From: Chrysoperla carnea
Taxonomy: Eukaryota; Arthropoda; Insecta; Neuroptera; Chrysopidae
DNA length: 64,000 nucleotides
NCBI RefSeq assembly: GCF_905475395.1
Contig: NC_058340.1
Coordinates: 70,038,181 to 70,102,180 of the forward strand
Reading direction: 5' to 3'
Shown: piece by piece, positions 53,901 to 64,000 of the stretch
How the letters are laid out: each line of letters starts with the position of its first letter
Position numbering within the stretch: position 1 is the stretch's first letter
Position numbers and translations under genes: made by a program
The notes under the pieces: model-generated
Told to the model about the DNA's origin: nothing
The model's database searches: none
Seen by the model: only the letters and a program-made list of their open reading frames with translations

Positions 53901-56900
53901 GGTACCATGTGAGAGAGTGAGAGTATGTCTCCATCCTACTTCTACCTGCATTACAGCATACCTTGTCTAGTTCTACCATGATTTGTACTATCAAAATATG
54001 TTTGTACAAATATTCAACGTATTCCGTTAGATTCCGAGATTGATACCTTTTCTTGACTAAGATGATCAGGATTATAGGTTGAATTAGTCGAATTTTATTT
54101 ATTTTTGTAGCCAGGAAATTATATCAGTCATTTAATTGGACATGAAGGACCTGGTAGTTTATTATCTGCTTTAAAGGCTCGTGGTTGGTCTAGTAATCTA
54201 TTTGGTGGATTTTTACGTCCATCACCTAGAGGTTTTGGATTTTTTGGTGTATCAATGGATCTTACTGAAGAAGGAATGGATCATATTAACGATATTATCG
54301 TTACTGTATTCCAGGTTAGTTTTTACTGGGTTATTTCATATATTTTTCGGATCTCTTATCTCGAATATAAGATATTTCAATCTTCTTCGTGTTTTATCCT
54401 TGATTCCACGTCTGATAAATTGTGTGTGTGTGTTTTTTTTAGTACATCAATCTGTTGAAAAGTGATGAACCACAAAAATGGATATTTGAAGAACAAAAAA
54501 ATATTATGGCTATGCATTTTCATTTTAAAGATAAAGAGGTTCCAATTAGTTTCGTGGCGAATCATGTCCATAATTTACAGGAATATCCTATGAATGAAGT
54601 ATTATCCGGCGGCTATTTATTAGAAGAATGGAGACCAGAACTTATTACTCAAGTGCTGGAATATCTTAAACCAGAAAAGTCCAGGTAAGTTATTTCTTTC
54701 TGAAGTTTTCTCTAGAATAGAAGTTTTCTCTGCATCTTCGCTTGCTAGCCTCCTATATTTGAACTCTGTAGATTTTGTAGCCTACAGCAGAGGTGGATTA
54801 TTCATAATTTTTTAATCCGTCTCTGTCCTGTGGATATATTGTGGCTAGCCTCCTACAGATGGTATTTACTTACACTTAGATCCAGAAGCACTGCACGCCC
54901 TGATCCTCTGTTGACCTCGATAGAAGATTGTAACTTCATTTATCTAGCTCCAGGAGACAGATTTACTCAAATCGAAAATCATTTACATTTTTAGGGTCGC
55001 AATTGTAGCACAAAAGTATGCAAACCGTCCAGAAAATGAACGTGAACCATGGTATGGAACTGAATATAGCTTAAGCAAAATTTCCGATGAGACAATACAA
55101 GTTAGTTTTCTTAAATATTCAAATTTTTGTGCACATATTAAAAAATTGTGGATATTTTGTATTTTAGAATTGGAATTCAGCTGGATTTTGTTCAGAATTG
55201 CATTTACCACCTGTCAATGAATTTATACCAACAGATTTTTCATTAAGACCTAAGGATGACGATGTATGTTACATTTTTATTATTTGGGTTTTTAGCTAAA
55301 ATCTTATAAAAAAAATTGTTGTTTAGATAACTCAACATCCGGCAATAATTTATGATTCGTCTTTAATTCGATTATGGTTTAAACAAGATGATGAATATAA
55401 ATTACCAAAAGCAACTGTTCGATATGATTTTGTTAGGTAAATAATTTAAATTATATAATAAAAGAGCCTTGTTACAAAATTAAAGCTTTTTAGGCTTTTT
55501 CTATTGCTATATGCTTCAAGATTATAAATAATTTATGTTCTTTTTTGTTTGTTTTTAGTCCTCTAGCTTACCTGGACCCATTAAATTATGATTTAACTCA
55601 TCTTTTTGTCGTACTATTTCGTGATTCTTTAAATGAATACGCATATGCAGCTGAAATTGCTGGCTTAAAATGGGACTTAGCGAACACAAAATATGGTATG
55701 GTGGTAAGTAATCGTGATTTGTGATTTTAAAGTTGATAAATGATTGAAATGATTGAATTGATTTAAGATAATTTTAAAGCTTAATTTAAAATTTGTTTTT
55801 AGTTAGCTGTCAATGGATATAGTTCCAAACTACACATACTATTGGAACGGGTTATAGGAAAATTAGTTAATTTTGAAATTGATCCAAAACGATTCGACAT
55901 AATGAAGGAAAATGTAAGTTTTACTCTTTTTAATCTCGTAAAATAGTTTAGTACGAGATTGGGCTAATATAGAAGGCCTAAGGCATAATTGTAATGACTG
56001 GATTTTTATTTATTTTCGTTTTTAGTACACTAGAGAATTGAAAAATTTCACAACTGCTCAACCTTATCAACATGCTGTCTACTATTTAGCTATGTTATTA
56101 ACGGAAAGTGCATGGAATAAGGAAGAATTATTAGCGGCATTAGATCGTAAGATTTCTGTTACCTTAGTTAAAGCGAAACACTTAATCAATAATGTTAATT
56201 TATGTTTTTTTAGAAGTAACTGTTGAACGCTTAAAGGAATTTATACCAAGTTTGTTATCCAAATTACATATTGAAGGATTAATTCATGGCAACTTTAATA
56301 AGGCAGTATGTATGTTTTTCTTTTTAAGGTTTTTTTGAGGATGATATTCATAGAGTCTTCATGTATGTGGATTTTGGGACCCAAACACTGTAGTAAGTAA
56401 AGTTAACCGAATTGTTTTGGAATATTCGTTGGTACAAAGTATATTGGTTTTATAGAAAACAGTTGATTTATAATTTCCTTTCTACTACCTGCTCAACCCG
56501 TGCAGAATTCCGCAGTGCGATACCCGTGGCTAAAAACAGGCTAGGGAAATAATATGTAGTGATACAATAACTTTTTTTTATAGGCAATTTTATTACAGAT
56601 ATGATATACAAATTACATAATGAACAAAATTAAATCCTAATAAAATTTCTCTATCCTGTTTATTTTCAAGAGGTACATTTTTAGACCGTGAGTCTATTTT
56701 TCGCCCGAAGCCAGCATGATAAGCTGGAAAATGAGGAATAAATCATGGAATTTGATAAAGAAATAAGGATTATGTTTGGGTACCAAATTTTGTGGGAAAG
56801 ACATTCAGGTTTTAGCTTAGTTTTGGATTCAGTTTTTTTATATATTTTTTCTGCCTTATAGGACGCGTTACAATTAGGAACAAAAGTTGAAGAACAAATA

Positions 56901-58935
56901 AATCAATCATTTGCTATTACTCCATTATTACCACGTCAATTGGTATTGAACAGGGAAATCGATTTAGATGATGGTAAGTATTGTGATTTCCTAGTTTTAT
57001 GCGAATATTTAGAGTTCTGTAATCAAATATCTTGATTTGAAAATTTAAGGTTGTAATTATTTGTACGAAATTGAAAATAATATTCATCGAAGTTCGTGTA
57101 CAAGTTTATATTATCAATGTGGAATGCAAAAAACTGAATCAAACATGTTGTTAGAATTATTTTTACAAATTATTTCCGAACCATGTTATGATATTTTACG
57201 TACAAAGGTTAGTTCTTGCTATAAAATCACACAATGTCAAATTTTGATCCTAGAGAGGGTGAAAATATCTATGCTAATGTAAGGGCAAGTAAAATAATGG
57301 GGGCTTTCTTTTGCTAGGTAAGGTCTTTAAGGTTGTTGTGACAGTGAAAGGAGGTCTTTTTATCCCTCTCACTCTATCCTATGAAAAATACATAGAACAA
57401 AGTATCTGTTGCCAACTTTAAATAGTCAAATTTTTTACTAAGTTTACCTTGTACCTTGTGAACATTTTTGTTTGTTTTGTTCTATCAAAATTTGGCATTG
57501 CTTGTATTCTTTTACCACGCGTATTTTTGGAGAAATATTGTATGTAATATTTTATTTTACAGGAACAATTGGGTTATATGGTTTTTAGTGGGTTAAGACG
57601 TTCAAATGGCGTACAAGGATTACGGATTATTGTTCAGTCCGATCGACATCCTAATTTTGTAGATAGTCGAATTGAGGAATTTTTAAAATCAATGCTGGTA
57701 TTTATAAAAATGTCCCACAATATTTTTAGCTGGCATAAGTTCAACCATTGTATAATTAAATTAGATAATCATAAATATAATGGCGACGACATTCAGTTAA
57801 CGACGAACCGAATTTCGTTTGTTAACTGCATGTTGCTCCTGAATGAAGATATCTTAAAAAGGAACAATCTTAGGTGAAGGAAGCAACACACTTGTGGTAC
57901 TACAAAATAGATATACTCTGAGTACAATCGTATACGTTTCGAAGATCTTATATCGCTTCAAAAGGCCTCTATAAGCAAAATCGTTGCGGCTATTACAGGA
58001 CACTGGCTATACGACAGGCACGCTGAACGACTTGACCTATCACTGCATCACGATTATTACAGGAGTTATCACAATGTAGAGGAGGAGGAAACAATATTCT
58101 ATCTTCTCTGTCACTGTCTGTCTCTTGGCATGAGAGGTTTGATTCAATTAAGCCAACCTTTCGTTGATGTCAAAGCACTCCTACTGTTCTGAAACAACTC
58201 CAAATGGTTCATGGAGTAATTCCCCGTATTTTTAAATTTATGCCAGCACTTAATTTTACAGTTTTTCTTGAATGATACTGATTTTTGTTTAAATTTTAGG
58301 ATTACATAACGAATATGCCGGACGAAGAATTTAAATTACATAAAGATGCGTTAGCAGCACAACGATTAGAAAAACCAAAACGATTATCTGGACTATCAGC
58401 ACGTTTTTGGAACGAAATTTCTAATCAACAATATAATTTTGATCGTGCTCAAATTGAAGTGGCTTATTTATTAACAATAACCAAATTGGATATTATTAAT
58501 TTCTTTGAAGTACGCAAACAAAATAGGCGCTCGATATTAGGGAGTATACTATTTATCCAATATATTTCCTCCAAACCAGTTTCGGAATCTTATGGCTATA
58601 ACCGAAACCCTGAACCAATAATATCATAAATTATACTCCCTAATAACGTGTCTGAATAATTTTATTTTATTTTACTCTTTGAAAAAAAAAAACTTTTATT
58701 TTAGAACTTCTTTTTGGAGAATGCAAAACAACGGAATAAATTAGCCGTACATGTTCTATCAACGGCCGAAGGTGGTGCTGGTAAAATAGACAATAACGTG
58801 GATGCTAATGTTATCGAACAAGAGGCACGGAATAAAATCACAGATCCAAATGTATTTAAGAGTACACAATCAATGTTCCCGCTAGTACAACCGTATATAG
58901 AAATAGTTCGAAAGGGAAGTCGAAGTAAATTGTAA
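50948..58935 (+). CDS. Ide: Insulin-degrading enzyme (insulysin, M16A metallopeptidase)
   Basis: Zinc peptidase that clears insulin-like and other amyloid-prone peptides, mainly cytosolic. Nineteen exons: 50948-51104, 52330-52537, 52765-52934, 53106-53228, 53522-53724, 54111-54314, 54443-54684, 54995-55100, 55168-55263, 55327-55436, 55559-55703, 55803-55913, 56026-56146, 56214-56305, 56862-56973, 57050-57207, 57563-57697, 58300-58509, 58705-58935; all phases agree, 977 residues. Inverted zinc motif HFCEH at 66-70, third ligand Glu147 in [24 protein letters not shown] opens the family core; [14 protein letters not shown] and [13 protein letters not shown] (with the substrate-binding Arg and Tyr) are in the C-terminal half. 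No mitochondrial leader precedes the ATG, unlike long human IDE. Looks fully functional. AATAAA near 58962. LINE-A pieces lie in introns 1 and 17. Confidence 0.96.
51345..51607 (-). mobile_element. LINE-A internal fragment, IDE intron 1
   Basis: The reverse strand encodes [20 protein letters not shown] (RNase H end) through the linker [20 protein letters not shown] to RASVRK, truncated at both sides. Unlike the copies at 38513 and 42571 it lacks the 145-bp block between CTTGTAGTACCACAA and CATCTAAGATTGG, so it shows the uninterrupted state. Confidence 0.8.
57805..58222 (+). mobile_element. LINE-A fragment, IDE intron 17
   Basis: Plus strand: [19 protein letters not shown], then the zinc-knuckle region (TGACCTATCACTGCATCACG, GAGGAGGAGGAAACAATA, CTTCTCTGTCACTGTC) and the terminal AACTCCAAATGGTTCATGGA, with frameshifts. 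More diverged than other copies, hence older. It lies 78 bases before the exon 18 acceptor. Confidence 0.75.
58536..58644. mobile_element. 109-bp MITE with perfect 13-bp terminal repeats, IDE intron 18
   Basis: ATTAGGGAGTATA at 58536-58548 and its exact reverse complement at 58632-58644. The interior (CCAATATATTTCCTCC... CCGAAACCCTGAACC) is unique in this window. Intron 18 is only 195 bases, so the element makes up over half of it. Class unassigned. Confidence 0.7.
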
Positions 58936-59089
58936 TTTTTAGAATATTGATATTATTAAAAAATAAATAAAAAAATATGTATGCACATTGTGCGTGTGGC
59001 GTGAAATATACAGTTTTAGTACTTAACAACAAATTTGTGTTTTATTTAATTTTTTTTACCTTTTCCACTCATCTGAGAGGGCCGTCAAT

Positions 59090-59430
59090 AGCAATTTTTT
59101 TTATAAGAAACATTTTTTATATTTAAATTTTTGTTCTATCTCTAACGGTTTACAAGATGGGTCCTACGGACCTAAGACCCAATTGACCTATATTGCTCAT
59201 TTACGAACTCAATCTTACTCGATGATGCTGTCAATAGGAAATATTCATGAAACTTAAATCTGTGTTGTAAATTCATTTTTTTAAAGTGTACATTATACAT
59301 TGAACTGTCACCAATTGACAGATCACGTACTTATACGTCATCAACAGAGAGCGCCAAAAAACTGCATTTAAATATTTCAATATTATAATGTATTTTAAAT
59401 ATTTTTTTACACTTAAATACTGCATTTTTA
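59090..59430. repeat. R-E block followed by R-C block
   Basis: 59100-59225 matches 4975-5095 and 10375-10480 (CTAACGGTTTACAAGATGGG, CCCAATTGACCTAT). 59240-59430 matches 7715-7740 and 8040-8212. The two repeat families are joined here. Confidence 0.75.
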
Positions 59431-59870
59431 AACAGTATTTATATTTTTTACTTTGTTATAACGGTGTAAACAATGAATTAAAAATATAAAAAAAATACAT
59501 TAATAATCCCTATTTTCGATATTAATTATATGGCCTATTATAGGTAAAGTTTAGGCTAGGCACTATACTTTTAAGATGCCTTGTATTCATTTATTGTAAA
59601 TAAATTATTTTCAACTTAAAAATACTCTTAGATCATATATTTTAAAAAATACCAAACCCTGATGATAATTGCGTTATCAAATGTCAAAATGCTAGATAAA
59701 AACAATGTTTTTAGAAACCGAGATTCGAAGAATTATCATTTCCAAAAGAACATTTTGAAAATACTGCGGATAAATTAATTATAATTAATGAATATTAGAA
59801 CAAAAAAAGCTAGCCCCTTTTTATTATAATATCATAAAATTGTAGAAAAAATATTTTTAGTTAGGTTATC

Positions 59871-62225
59871 ATGGATGTCAAAAAATATACTTGCGTTAAT
59901 TGTGGCGAAGCTACTTCTGAATTATATAAACAATATAGTCCGACCGTTTTAAAAGTTATGACATGTGTAAGTATTAAAAAAGCCTTTTCCTCTCCTTTGT
60001 GGAGGATGCAAACATGATGTCTTTTTTAGTTTTTACGCAAGCTAGATATTGCGGTAAACCATTCTAGGTTAGGTCCTAGGAATTGATAGTCTAAAGTTTA
60101 ATTCAATAAAATCTGTTTACGTCTACATTTCTAGAACCTAGATACTATGAAATAGGTACAAATTTTGATGCGCTAACATCTGTATATTGTGAGAAAATGA
60201 TGTCTTTTTTAGTTTTTACGCAAGCTAGATTGCGGTAAACCATTCTAGGCCCTATAGGAATTGATAGTCTAAATTTTAATTCAATAAAATCTGTTTACAT
60301 CTACATTTCTAGAACGTAGGTGCTATGAAATACAATTTTAATTGGCGCTAACATCTGTATATTATTTTTCAGAGATCATGTCATCATGTCGCCGATAAAT
60401 ACATTGAATATGATTCAATAATTATAATAACTGATTTAATTTTATTGAATAAGCAAGCATATCGTCATACTCTTTATAATACTAAATTCGAGGTGAGTTT
60501 TAACCGTTTCAAGGAGCGTTTCGAAAACTTTCGTATTCACATCGCTAAGTGCCAATCCCGAGAGAAGCAATCAGTTTAATTCTCTCCTCTAAAAAGTAAG
60601 GAGTATTTTAGTAAATAGATTATTACTTTGGAAACTCGTATTTCAGTAAAATATGTTATTAAATTTGCACTTTAGCGAATTGTCTTAAAAATACTCCTAG
60701 AACTTGGTTGTTTTAAATCCACGAGCTTTCATTTACTGATCCACGGGCTGATTATGTCTTTAATAGGGTCGAGTAGGCATAGGTGTACATTGGTTTCTGG
60801 CTAACCAACCAGCCAACTAATATTTGGTTAACACTTGCGATTGCGTTCACTCACTGATCCATGGGGAACTGCGGGTTGATTTGGAGTTGTCCGGGTGTCT
60901 AATTACACCGGTCTGTGGATGTGGTGTCAGTAGCAGCACTGTTTCAGAAGTAGTGTATTTTTACCGTTTAATTGGATGTAAATACGAAAGTTTTTTTTAG
61001 AAAAACATCGTCAATAAATAATCAATTCGTATATTTTGTTTCTATTTTTGAAGAGCCATTGGAAACTGGCTGTATTGTTACTGTTGATGGAAACATATTC
61101 GGAATGGGTAAATACTTCGTCCGATTTGGTTTATATGCCTATTTTATATAATAAACCAGCAAATGAAGAATATCAGAAGGAAAAAAGATTTTATTTTATT
61201 TGCCTTACAGTAATCATTGGTAGGTATTCGTAATTAAGGATCTTTAATGTTTAGAAACGTAAGAGGTTTTTTTGGGAATGTAGGATGCAAATAAAATGTA
61301 TTTGTGTGTCCTACATTCCCAAGAAAAACCAAATAATTATCAATTTTCAAGGCCAGGTTATCATAATTAAAATGTTTTTGATAGGTACTATCGTATTTGT
61401 ATCGACGATATCGATAATGACACGATTAACTCAACGTTTATATAAACGTAAAAATGATTTTACATCATTTAAAGAAACCAATTTTTTTACGATTTGGAAA
61501 GCTGTTACATTATCAAGTTTTGGACGTTTCTTACATTTACCAGCATTAATATGGGGTGATTTTAAAGTGGCTGAAACACATTTTGTATTTGTATTAGGAT
61601 ATACAATACTTACACAATTGTTAGTACATTCAGGTTGGTGAAGCACAAATTTTATGTTGATATAGAAAATGGTTTAGGCGGCGATGTTAGCTATATTCCA
61701 GGAATTTAGTCTCAGAGGTTGGGGATTTGGTATCACGGTCTTCTTAATCATATCGGGCGCCGGGGTGCAAAAACGCTTGTAACGCTTGAAAATATTGAAG
61801 CTACGAACAAAATTTTGGAGGTATTCATAAAATCGCCTAATTAGACCATTTACGGATGTCCGTCCGTTTGTCAACACGATAACTCAAAAACGAAAAGAGA
61901 TATCAAGCTTAGAAAATAGCGTGCTTAGGACGTAATAAGTAAGGTCGAGTTCGTAAATGTGCAACATAGGTCAATTCATTGGGTCACTATATGTGTTTGT
62001 TTGTTTATAGCAATTACTGTATCCACAGGAAATGAGAGGAAAGGTACCCTTATTACTTTGAGTGTAAGAGTGACCATCTTTCTTTACATTTTTTTGTTTT
62101 CACTGGTTTTTTTAGTCTTCCAAAATCAACCTAGTGCCTTTCTCCACAAATTTGTCTTTTTCATCTTTGTTTTTAGTCTTCGTAGTAGTAAATCAAACTG
62201 GCTCCCTTTTGTCTATAATGAATAG
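59871..62225 (+). CDS. Arv1: ARV1 homologue (ER lipid/sterol homeostasis)
   Basis: Integral ER membrane protein affecting sterol distribution and GPI-anchor synthesis. Exons 59871-59966, 60373-60492, 61054-61219, 61385-61633 and, less surely, 62011-62225; GT/AG with consistent phases, 281 residues (human 271). The N-terminal Arv1 homology domain has C8-x2-C11 and C32-x2-C35 zinc pairs (YTCVNCGEAT, MTCRSCHHVADKYIEYD) followed by LILLNKQAYRHTLYNTKFE. Exons 3-4 carry transmembrane segments and FGRFLHLPALIWG, the family's SSYGKLLLIPAVIW counterpart. The last exon gives AITVSTGNERK, comparable to AIRVTLNINRK of human ARV1, then a hydrophobic tail ending at 62225; this exon rests on phase and weak similarity. 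A reversed R-E repeat ends just before its acceptor. Intron 1 has a tandem duplication. Confidence 0.87.
60016..60370. repeat. Tandem duplication, 183-bp period, in ARV1 intron 1
   Basis: GATGTCTTTTTTAGTTTTTA begins at 60016 and 60199; both units run through GCGGTAAACCATTCTAGG, AATAAAATCTGTTTAC and GCGCTAACATCTGTATATT with ~90% identity. Each contains a pyrimidine tract; the second ends at the exon 2 acceptor. Confidence 0.88.
60715..60940. repeat. Repeat R-B copy, ARV1 intron 2
   Basis: CCACGAGCTTTCATTTACTG, GATTGCGTTCACTCACTGAT and TTGTCCGGGTGTCTAATTAC follow the order of 32260-32412. A ~60-bp block (TTTCTGGCTAACCAACCAGC) is inserted relative to that copy. Confidence 0.7.
61265..61330. repeat. 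Foldback in ARV1 intron 3
   Basis: GGTTTTTTTGGGAATGTAGG (61265) faces CCTACATTCCCAAGAAAAAC (61310-61329); the loop is about 24 bases. Confidence 0.8.
61800..61985 (-). repeat. Repeat R-E copy, reversed, in ARV1 intron 4
   Basis: The reverse strand reads GACCTATGTTGCACATTTAC, GAACTCGACCTTAC, then GATATCTCTTTTCGTTTTTG and AGTTATCG, as at 10445-10580. It ends ~25 bases before the predicted last-exon acceptor. Confidence 0.7.
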
Positions 62226-62775
62226 TATGATCTCTTTTCCCCAACACTCTACGCCCAGATGCCACGCAATCACGGAATAAAGACGGTCCTGGTTGGTACA
62301 AACAAAAAGCATTTCCGTATAACTTAAACTCCATTCACATTCAAATTTTCAACACTCTTACTTAATTTGACGGGACTGTAAAAGTTCAGGAAATTTGTTC
62401 CGTTGATGTTAACTTTGAGGCTTTGCTGCTCATCGAATTTTTTTTATTTTTTCTAGTTATTATTTGCTGTTCTCGAAAACAATCAACAATTATAATTTTA
62501 ATAGCGTATGTATTTAAAATTTATTTTACACAATTATTTTCGTATGTACTCTTAAGTATAGATATTTGATAGTTATTATTTTGTTAAAATTTTTATTGTT
62601 ATATTAAAAAAAATCGAAAATATTAAGTAAAAAGTATGTTTATTTCGAACATTATAAGGTCTAGGGTCAGGATCCATGATTAATATTTGATAGTCATTTC
62701 AAAAAATGCTTGAAGTATTTTCAAATAAACAAAAGGTACAGTATCAGTATAAAGACTTAAGTTTATTTTTACTCA
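62226..62775. other. Intergenic region 3' of ARV1
   Basis: AT-rich, no gene or clear repeat seen. Confidence 0.5.
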
Positions 62776-62779
62776 AAAG

Positions 62780-63430
62780 ATGTTAATGAAAATCCACGCT
62801 TGCTATCTAGCATGCTGAATAGAGAATCAGCTTTATTAATTCTGTGATATTCATAATAATAGTAAGAGGAGTACCGCAAATAAGTCCCTATAGCTATAGC
62901 ACCTAGACCAGGGGGTCCAAAGGGGCCCGCTTCTTGAGAACAACCTGTTACCCGAAGCGAGACTCCGGGTAACAGATATTTTAAGCAGATTAAACTATAG
63001 GATTCTGTTGAGGCTAGACGCCGCGTATAAGCCAACAACTTCTTCGCCCAGATTTTTTCCAGAATTAATGAAAGGTTTCGTATCTAAAAATTTTAAATTT
63101 GTCGCCTTGCAGATTTCTACAAGTTATGAAGGTGGTAGTTCAATCGACAGTGTCTTGTCAAGAATCCCACCATCCTTCTCAACTGAGGCGAGTGACCTAG
63201 CTGTGGTAATGCATAGTTTTGCGTGTCGCATGTCCTGCGCGAAGTCCCATTAATCAAGATGGGCCTAACCATTTCTTGATTCAGTAAGATACGGAGAATG
63301 GGACAATCTCTCTCGTGCCAACGAATCCTTTGCGTCATTCCCTTTAACGCCAGAGTGATTCAGTACCCAGGTCAATCTGATTGTGTTATTCAGTGCCTGA
63401 AGGTTCAGTTCCTCGAAGAATTCATAGACT
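62780..63430 (-). mobile_element. LINE-B fragment with RNase H remnant
   Basis: The reverse strand from 63425 encodes EELNLQALNNTIRLTWVLNH then SGVKGNDAKDSLARE, the I/L-x-W-V-x2-H-S-G-x2-G-N-x2-A-D-x-L-A signature of LINE-type RNase H with the Asp of AAD changed context (AKD). Stops follow. The left part (ACCCGAAGCGAGACTCCGGG) matches the scraps at 23905, 24490, 33400 and 46475. 5' truncated and decayed. Confidence 0.75.
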
Positions 63431-63509
63431 AGTATTCAAGCAACAATTTACAAAATAAAAATATAATTTATTTAAACAAAATATAAAGCTGCGTTTACAC
63501 CATCAATAT

Positions 63510-64000
63510 TTAACGTGTTTTTCCATTTGTATTATAATTTCTATTCATTACAATTCGTTCATGATCCAAACGAATATCATTTCGTAAAATTCGTTCACTT
63601 ATATATTGCCTTATCGAATATTTCTTCTTATACACATTATTTGCTAATTTTTGTGCTTGATGATATGACGACATTGTTATAACCGTAAATATTTGTAATA
63701 AAAATAATTTTTGTATGGATAATTTACAAAAAGTTGACATAAAATATAAAATATTTCCAAAATAACCAAAAACATGATATCGATTTGCTGTTAACGATGT
63801 TAAATTATATTTAAAAAGTAAAATATTTCCACATAAAATACAAAGAAATATAAATATAGAAGTTGTTGGTAAAAGGAAATTTTTTAGAAATATTTTACAC
63901 CATGTTTGCATATTATTCGCGTAAATTATCAGATATATTAATTGTATTACGGAATTGGAAAATATAAATGCAATTGTGATATTCATTAAATGTTGAATGT
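63510..64000 (-). CDS. Unknown multi-pass membrane protein, possibly cut by the window edge
   Basis: The frame runs from the right edge to the stop at 63510; an ATG at 63986-63984 would give 158 residues, but the frame is still open to 64000, so more may lie upstream. Four hydrophobic stretches are visible (residues ~3-23, 37-58, 70-87, 94-109), followed by a 50-residue basic, hydrophilic tail (KLANNVYKKKYSIRQYISER). I do not recognise the family. Codon use and AT content resemble the other genes. It lies opposite ARV1 in orientation. It could be a last exon or a single-exon gene. Confidence 0.55.
   Translation of the reverse strand, partial: IQHLMNITIAFIFSNSVIQLIYLIIYANNMQTWCKIFLKNFLLPTTSIFIFLCILCGNILLFKYNLTSLTANRYHVFGYFGNILYFMSTFCKLSIQKLFLLQIFTVITMSSYHQAQKLANNVYKKKYSIRQYISERILRNDIRLDHERIVMNRNYNTNGKTR

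Noticed and set aside
61959-62010. ARV1 last exon beginning at the upstream ATG (61959)
   Set aside because: That part is the reversed R-E repeat; an acceptor at 62009-62010 gives correct phase and a better family match.

Overview
The window is AT-rich nuclear DNA of an arthropod, most likely an insect. The evidence is nine intron-containing genes with GT/AG junctions and animal-type products, RNase H-bearing LINE fragments whose 3' ends run into CCTAA units (the usual insect telomere unit), and a dense population of short inverted-repeat elements. No operons, phage, CRISPR array or virus-like copies were recognised.

Layout. 0-7.4 kb: a LINE 3' end, a C2H2 zinc-finger gene with a duplicated finger block and a frameshifted tail, a (TA)n tract, a 316-bp tandem duplication, and two inverted-repeat elements with matching ends; the first holds a perfect 103-bp inverted repeat. 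7.5-17.1 kb (+): a rapsyn-like TPR/RING gene with a tRNA-His in its last intron. 19.2-20.6 kb (-): DNAAF4, a ciliary dynein assembly factor, with an RFX-type X-box just upstream. 22.4-26.7 kb (-): an M3-family oligopeptidase with a predicted mitochondrial leader and a lost HEXXH site. 28.3-30.1 kb (-): SRFBP1/BUD22-like nucleolar protein. 31.5-36.0 kb (+): ALDH16A1-like protein without a catalytic cysteine. 37.7-46.0 kb (+): Mediator subunit MED25, its ninth intron holding a LINE with intact 12-bp target duplications and a fragment of an unnamed arthropod gene family. 48.7-49.1 kb (-): V-ATPase subunit e. 50.9-58.9 kb (+): insulin-degrading enzyme (IDE). 59.9-62.2 kb (+): ARV1. 63.5-64 kb (-): the 3' part of an unknown multi-pass membrane protein that may run off the window.

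The genes do not form one pathway: neuromuscular scaffold, cilia assembly, two proteolysis-family proteins, ribosome biogenesis/SRF binding, transcription, proton pumping and ER sterol homeostasis. Two enzyme-fold genes (M3 peptidase, ALDH16A1) look catalytically dead while keeping long intact reading frames.

The most unusual signal is a pair of inverted-repeat structures (4671-4909 and 10701-11050) whose arms carry a CTGATGA / hairpin / GAAA core followed by a self-complementary 8-mer. The hairpin stem differs in sequence but still pairs in both, and flanking helices can be drawn. This resembles the hammerhead ribozymes known from Penelope-like retroelements, here present on both strands of a foldback. 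Exon coordinates were worked out by hand from reading frame, splice phase and family alignment from memory; no search was run.
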